A stretch of DNA of 15,648 bases, from NCBI GenBank assembly GCA_943354205.1, contig CALRBJ010000011.1:1-15648 (forward strand). The letters run 5' to 3'. The stretch comes from Candidatus Nomurabacteria bacterium. GTDB lineage: Bacteria; Patescibacteriota; Minisyncoccia; Phycocordibacterales; UBA9973. The notes under the pieces were generated by a model. It worked only from the letters and a program-made list of their open reading frames with translations. It was not told the origin of the DNA and made no database searches. Positions within the stretch are counted from its first letter, which is position 1, and each line of letters opens with the position of its first letter. The translations under genes and the position numbers were made by a program. Positions 12,137-15,648 of this stretch are shown here, in pieces.

Positions 12137-13846
12137 TTAATTATTTTTGAATATTTTCCAGATTTTATCTGTTTCTACATACCATTTGTATACATTTGAA
12201 AATCTATCTCCGCCGTTGCCGATATTTGTGCCATCCATTCCACCCAAATTCTTACCGGTCACATATATATAGTATGGACTGTATAGAAATACTACTGGAA
12301 CATCATTCTTTATTTCATTTTGGATAATCGCAAAATCTTTCGAGAGTGCATCACTATCCTTTGCCCCCAGAGATTCTTTCAATGCCTTGTCTACCTTTGG
12401 ATTAGCATACATGGCGATGTTTAACCCTGGATCATTGCGCTCGCTCGAATGCCAAAAGGCGTACAGATCAGTTGGCTTACTGATGACCGATCCGAATAGT
12501 AGAGCGTCGTATTTCCTAGGTCGAATGACATTTTGATTTAGCGCTCCCAAATCGAAAACTTTTATATCCACTTTTATTCCTATTTCAGCCAAGTCGTTTT
12601 TTATTTCTTCGGCAGTTTGTTTGAGCTCTGGAATGTCGCCGGTTGAGATTGAAAATTCTAGTTTTATCGTCTTCTTTTTCTTGTCTATTTTCTGCATCAC
12701 ACCATCCGCGCCCATTTTCCATCCGCCAGAAGCCAAGGTGGCTTGCGCTCTTGCGATATTTCTTGGTTCTATAAATTTAGTATTTTTATACAAAGTACTT
12801 GGTATAGGACCATCTATGATTTCTGCATGACCGCTTAAAACCTCGTCTACTATTTTATTTTTGTCTATAATTTGGCTAATAGCTATACGCACACTTTTGT
12901 CTGTAAAAATAGCGGACTCGCGTTCGTTGAAGAATAGAGCAAAGATGCGTGGCAGGGTAGACTCGACTATTTTTTTGCCTTGAGCTTTCAGTGAGTCGGC
13001 ATCGGCTCCCGACACTCCGCCCATTTGGTCTACTGCGCCCAGCTTTAGCGCGCTTACCAAATCTGCCTCATTTCCATAAAATTTCACGGTAAATTTGTCT
13101 ATAAAAGGGTGACTTAGAGCGAATTTCTTGAAAGAATAAAGATTGTAATAATCCACAGATCCAGTTTTGCTTCGGCTAATTTTAAAAATTTTGTAAGGAC
13201 CAGAGCCGATAGGATTTGTATTGTAATCACTGGTTGGAATTTGTTCAGAAGAAATAGTGCTCCAAATATGGGCCGGCAAAATTCCGAGTGTGGTATTTTC
13301 TAGAAAAGAAGAAAATGGTTGTTTTAAAGTAAAGACCACAGTGTTTGTGTTTGGCGCAGACACAGACACCCCGCTCCAAATACCACTCTTTGGGCTCTTA
13401 AGGACAGGATCACTAATCTCCTTGATTGTATAAAGGACATCTTCGGAAGTTAGTTTTTTACCATCGTGGAAATACAACTTGTCCTTTAGAGTAAATGTAT
13501 AGGTCAGACCATCTGGCGATACAGTATAGGATCTGGCCAAGTCTGGCACGATGGCGCCATTTTCTCCGTGTCGCATAAGGCCAGAATATACTAGGCTAAC
13601 CATGTCGCGATCGGTGTCGGTCAAGGCTAAAACGGGGTTTATAAGTCTAGGTGTTCCTATCATTCCTTCCACAATAGATCCACCGCGAACAGGGACAGGA
13701 ATGAGAAATCTATTGTTTATCAAGGACAGTATAATTATAGTTGAAATTGTGAGTAGTAGTGAAAACGAAATAAAATAAACACGCTCTTTTTTGGAAAGGG
13801 TGTTTACCGCTAGATTCAATTCTTTTTTATTGGGAAATTTAAACAC
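12137..13846 (-). CDS. ABC-type peptide/oligopeptide solute-binding protein (SBP family 5), membrane-anchored
   Basis: This is a 569-residue extracytoplasmic binding protein. A short charged N-terminus precedes one hydrophobic segment (~23-45), which reads as an uncleaved anchor or signal; no lipobox Cys follows. The mature part has the family 5 (OppA/DppA/NikA) pattern: GGSIVEGMIGTPRLINPVLA, DLARSYTVSPDGLTYTFTLK, FHDGKKLTSEDVLYTIKEI (the family signature), NPIGSGPYK, a central lobe with FFNERES, and a C-terminal lobe to VFLYSPYYIYVTGK. It should bind peptides or similar solutes for import. The start codon is GTG (plus-strand CAC, 13844-13846), 17 nt after secG. No permease or ATPase gene is in the window, so it is an orphan here; partners may be elsewhere, or it may have a different role. 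Confidence 0.9.
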   Translation of the reverse strand: MFKFPNKKELNLAVNTLSKKERVYFISFSLLLTISTIIILSLINNRFLIPVPVRGGSIVEGMIGTPRLINPVLALTDTDRDMVSLVYSGLMRHGENGAIVPDLARSYTVSPDGLTYTFTLKDKLYFHDGKKLTSEDVLYTIKEISDPVLKSPKSGIWSGVSVSAPNTNTVVFTLKQPFSSFLENTTLGILPAHIWSTISSEQIPTSDYNTNPIGSGPYKIFKISRSKTGSVDYYNLYSFKKFALSHPFIDKFTVKFYGNEADLVSALKLGAVDQMGGVSGADADSLKAQGKKIVESTLPRIFALFFNERESAIFTDKSVRIAISQIIDKNKIVDEVLSGHAEIIDGPIPSTLYKNTKFIEPRNIARAQATLASGGWKMGADGVMQKIDKKKKTIKLEFSISTGDIPELKQTAEEIKNDLAEIGIKVDIKVFDLGALNQNVIRPRKYDALLFGSVISKPTDLYAFWHSSERNDPGLNIAMYANPKVDKALKESLGAKDSDALSKDFAIIQNEIKNDVPVVFLYSPYYIYVTGKNLGGMDGTNIGNGGDRFSNVYKWYVETDKIWKIFKNN

Positions 13847-13863
13847 GTTCGAAGACTAGCTCT

Positions 13864-14094
13864 TTAAATCAAGATTGCAGTAACAGCTGAAGCCACGAAA
13901 AGGATACCGACGATGATTGTCAGATAAAAGAGGAATTTTTCAAGACCGCGTCTGGTATGGTATGTGGCTCCGCCATCGCCCCCACCCAGCGCTCCACCCA
14001 AGCCGGCAGCCGACTGTTGGAGGACGATAGATAGGACGAGTATTGCGGAAAGGGTAATCTGTATCCAAGGTAATATCTTGGTTAGGATAGTCAT
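13864..14094 (-). CDS. secG: Preprotein translocase subunit SecG
   Basis: SecG is the small third subunit of the SecYEG channel and assists protein export. The 76-residue protein has two transmembrane helices (~8-27 and ~54-74) joined by a Gly-rich loop (SAAGLGGALGGGDGG) and the conserved RRGLEKFLFYLT (48-59), like the R-x-GAEK-x-LF motif of the family. The ATG is at 14092-14094. The -10-like CATACT ends 6 nt upstream, indicating a leaderless mRNA. It is the first gene of a five-gene operon that also carries the solute-binding protein, RNase J, MFS transporter and pseudouridine synthase genes. Confidence 0.93.
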   Translation of the reverse strand: MTILTKILPWIQITLSAILVLSIVLQQSAAGLGGALGGGDGGATYHTRRGLEKFLFYLTIIVGILFVASAVTAILI

Positions 14095-14100
14095 GGGGTT

Positions 14101-14129
14101 AGTATGCCAGAAATATGTTTTTAATACAA
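14101..14129 (-). promoter_or_regulatory. Promoter of the secG operon, leaderless
   Basis: Minus strand: TTGTAT (plus 14124-14129), a 17-bp spacer and CATACT (14101-14106) preceded by TGG, an extended -10. Six bases (AACCCC) separate it from the ATG. Confidence 0.55.
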
Positions 14130-14145
14130 GTTGCTGTATTTTTTA

Positions 14146-14190
14146 TGCTACAATTAGTAGCATTAAAAGGGTTTGATTATAATTTATATT
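14146..14190 (+). promoter_or_regulatory. Promoter region of the four-Cys anchored protein
   Basis: Three -10-like hexamers occur: TGCTACAAT (14146-14154, extended), TATAAT (14178-14183) and TATATT (14185-14190). The last ends 7 nt before the ATG at 14198, again suggesting a very short leader. No clear -35 decides between them. Confidence 0.4.
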
Positions 14191-14197
14191 ATTAAAT

Positions 14198-14539
14198 ATG
14201 GACCACAAATATGATTCAGTAAAAGTGCTTCTTTTAGTAGTGATTGTAGGTTTTTTAGGGGTAATGGTTTTTAAAAATCCTAATAGTTTCGACCAAAGAG
14301 GAAAAGTTTATCAAGTGTCTAAAACAGGCAGTGTAGCTCTCTGTACTGCTGGTTGGCAAGTAAAACCAGACCCGAATGGCCCTTGGGTATCGCCAGATCC
14401 GAAAGCTACTTATGGTGCTGGCACTGCTTGCCAGTACACATTTGCGAATTGCAATGTTGCCAGCGGTTCATATGATTCTCACGGTCTTTGCCAGCTCTCT
14501 CCTGTTACAGGTAGTGGCTCAAATCAGAACACTAAGTAA
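14198..14539 (+). CDS. Membrane-anchored small extracytoplasmic protein with four cysteines
   Basis: This is a 113-residue protein. Residues ~8-25 form one transmembrane helix near the N-terminus (KVLLLVVIVGFLGVMVF), preceded by a short charged stretch, so the rest should face outside. The outer domain has four cysteines (C49, C78, C85, C98), enough for two disulfides, and many Gly, Ser, Pro and Trp/Tyr residues (CTAGWQVKPDPNGPWVSPD). It ends in a Ser/Gly/Asn tail. I do not recognise the family; the small disulfide-rich fold with a polar tail could bind a cell-surface ligand or be a pilin-like or wall-associated component, but that is speculation. It is transcribed divergently from secG and followed by the rRNA promoter region. 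Confidence 0.7.
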   Translation: MDHKYDSVKVLLLVVIVGFLGVMVFKNPNSFDQRGKVYQVSKTGSVALCTAGWQVKPDPNGPWVSPDPKATYGAGTACQYTFANCNVASGSYDSHGLCQLSPVTGSGSNQNTK

Positions 14540-14543
14540 AAGC

Positions 14544-14571
14544 TTGACTTTAGTCTGAATATGAATATACT
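14544..14571 (+). promoter_or_regulatory. rRNA operon promoter (P1)
   Basis: TTGACT (14544-14549), a 16-bp spacer and TATACT (14566-14571). The start would be near 14578, about 225 nt before the mature 16S end. The position between the last protein gene and 16S and the near-consensus hexamers support the call. Confidence 0.65.
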
Positions 14572-14575
14572 AGAT

Positions 14576-14599
14576 AAGCTCCTAGAAATAGGCGCTTTT
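14576..14599 (+). terminator. Hairpin with GAAA tetraloop, likely terminator of the upstream gene
   Basis: AAGCTCCTA (14576-14584) pairs with TAGGCGCTT (14589-14597) apart from one mismatch, around a GAAA loop, and runs into TTTT (14596-14599) then CTTT. It begins at the expected rRNA start site, so it may stop transcripts from the gene ending at 14539. Confidence 0.5.
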
Positions 14600-14801
14600 C
14601 TTTCACAAAAGAATTGAATTATTGAGATCCCTCAGGACTCTAATCCAGGTCTGAGGGAGCAAGTTTAAACCAGTTTATGTAATTTGGGCGTACAGATCAA
14701 AAAGAAAGAAAACGAGATGAAAAACCGCCTCACCGGCGGATGATATACTATTTTTTATTTTGTTCCGTTCTAACAAAATCTTGCTATTTTTAGTGATGAT
14801 T
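14600..14801 (+). other. 16S rRNA leader region
   Basis: This non-coding leader contains a 7-bp hairpin CCCTCAG/CTGAGGG (14629-14635 and 14651-14657) and a CCGCC/GGCGG hairpin (14725-14739). The second is followed by an extended -10-like TGATATACT (14741-14749) that could be a second rRNA promoter, and by a T-rich stretch. Either hairpin may take part in pre-16S processing; the partner 3' flank is outside the window. Confidence 0.5.

Positions 14802-15648
<847 letters not shown>

Noticed and set aside
14561..14617. 18-codon open frame (ATG 14561 to TGA 14617) that would give an amphipathic peptide
   Set aside because: Its ATG is inside the rRNA promoter upstream of the -10, and the body is the GAAA hairpin; there is no independent promoter or ribosome site.

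Overview
The window looks like a piece of chromosome from a small-genome bacterium of the Candidate Phyla Radiation (Patescibacteria), most likely Parcubacteria-like. The evidence is the 16S rRNA at the right edge, which carries three mismatches to the EUB338 site and one each to the 27F and 515F sites. Supporting traits are tightly packed genes, very few Shine-Dalgarno sequences, an AT-leaning base composition and many small exported proteins of unknown family. No protein or rRNA search could be run, so the assignment is inference.

Layout. Bases 1-284 hold no confident gene but contain a remarkably hairpin-dense element (96-242). An AT-rich two-gene cassette follows (285-1225): a 101-residue protein of unknown family and, with an ATGA overlap, a winged-helix/TIR protein that keeps a candidate catalytic Glu. 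This is a plausible TIR-based immune module and the most interesting part of the window. It abuts trhO (tRNA U34 hydroxylase, 1226-2089) with no intergenic base, and trhO is followed by a hairpin terminator. A second AT-rich, close-packed operon (2208-3787) encodes a NYN nuclease-like protein, a small membrane protein, a GIY-YIG protein and a GNAT acetyltransferase. Next come a tautomerase-like protein with its own promoter and terminator, an alkyltransferase-like protein lacking the acceptor Cys, and a DEAD-box RNA helicase closed by a strong bidirectional terminator.

From 6019 to 8346 the genes concern the cell surface: a helical secreted protein (minus strand), a 148-bp element with terminal inverted repeats in the intergenic region, a membrane-anchored HtrA-type protease with a PDZ domain, and a two-helix membrane peptide. 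A long minus-strand operon runs from 14094 down to 8343: secG, a membrane-anchored family-5 solute-binding protein, RNase J, an MFS transporter and an RluF-like pseudouridine synthase. It joins protein export, uptake, RNA turnover and ribosome modification. Divergent from secG is a small anchored four-Cys protein, followed by the rRNA promoter and leader and the first ~847 nt of the 16S gene, cut by the window end.

A recurring design is visible. At several operon-leading genes (285, 4305, 4663, 8176, 14198 and minus-strand 14094) a -10-like hexamer lies only 6-8 nt before the start codon, so these mRNAs are probably leaderless or nearly so. The secreted protein at 6019-6480 is the exception: it has a ~65-nt leader with a good AAAGGAG.
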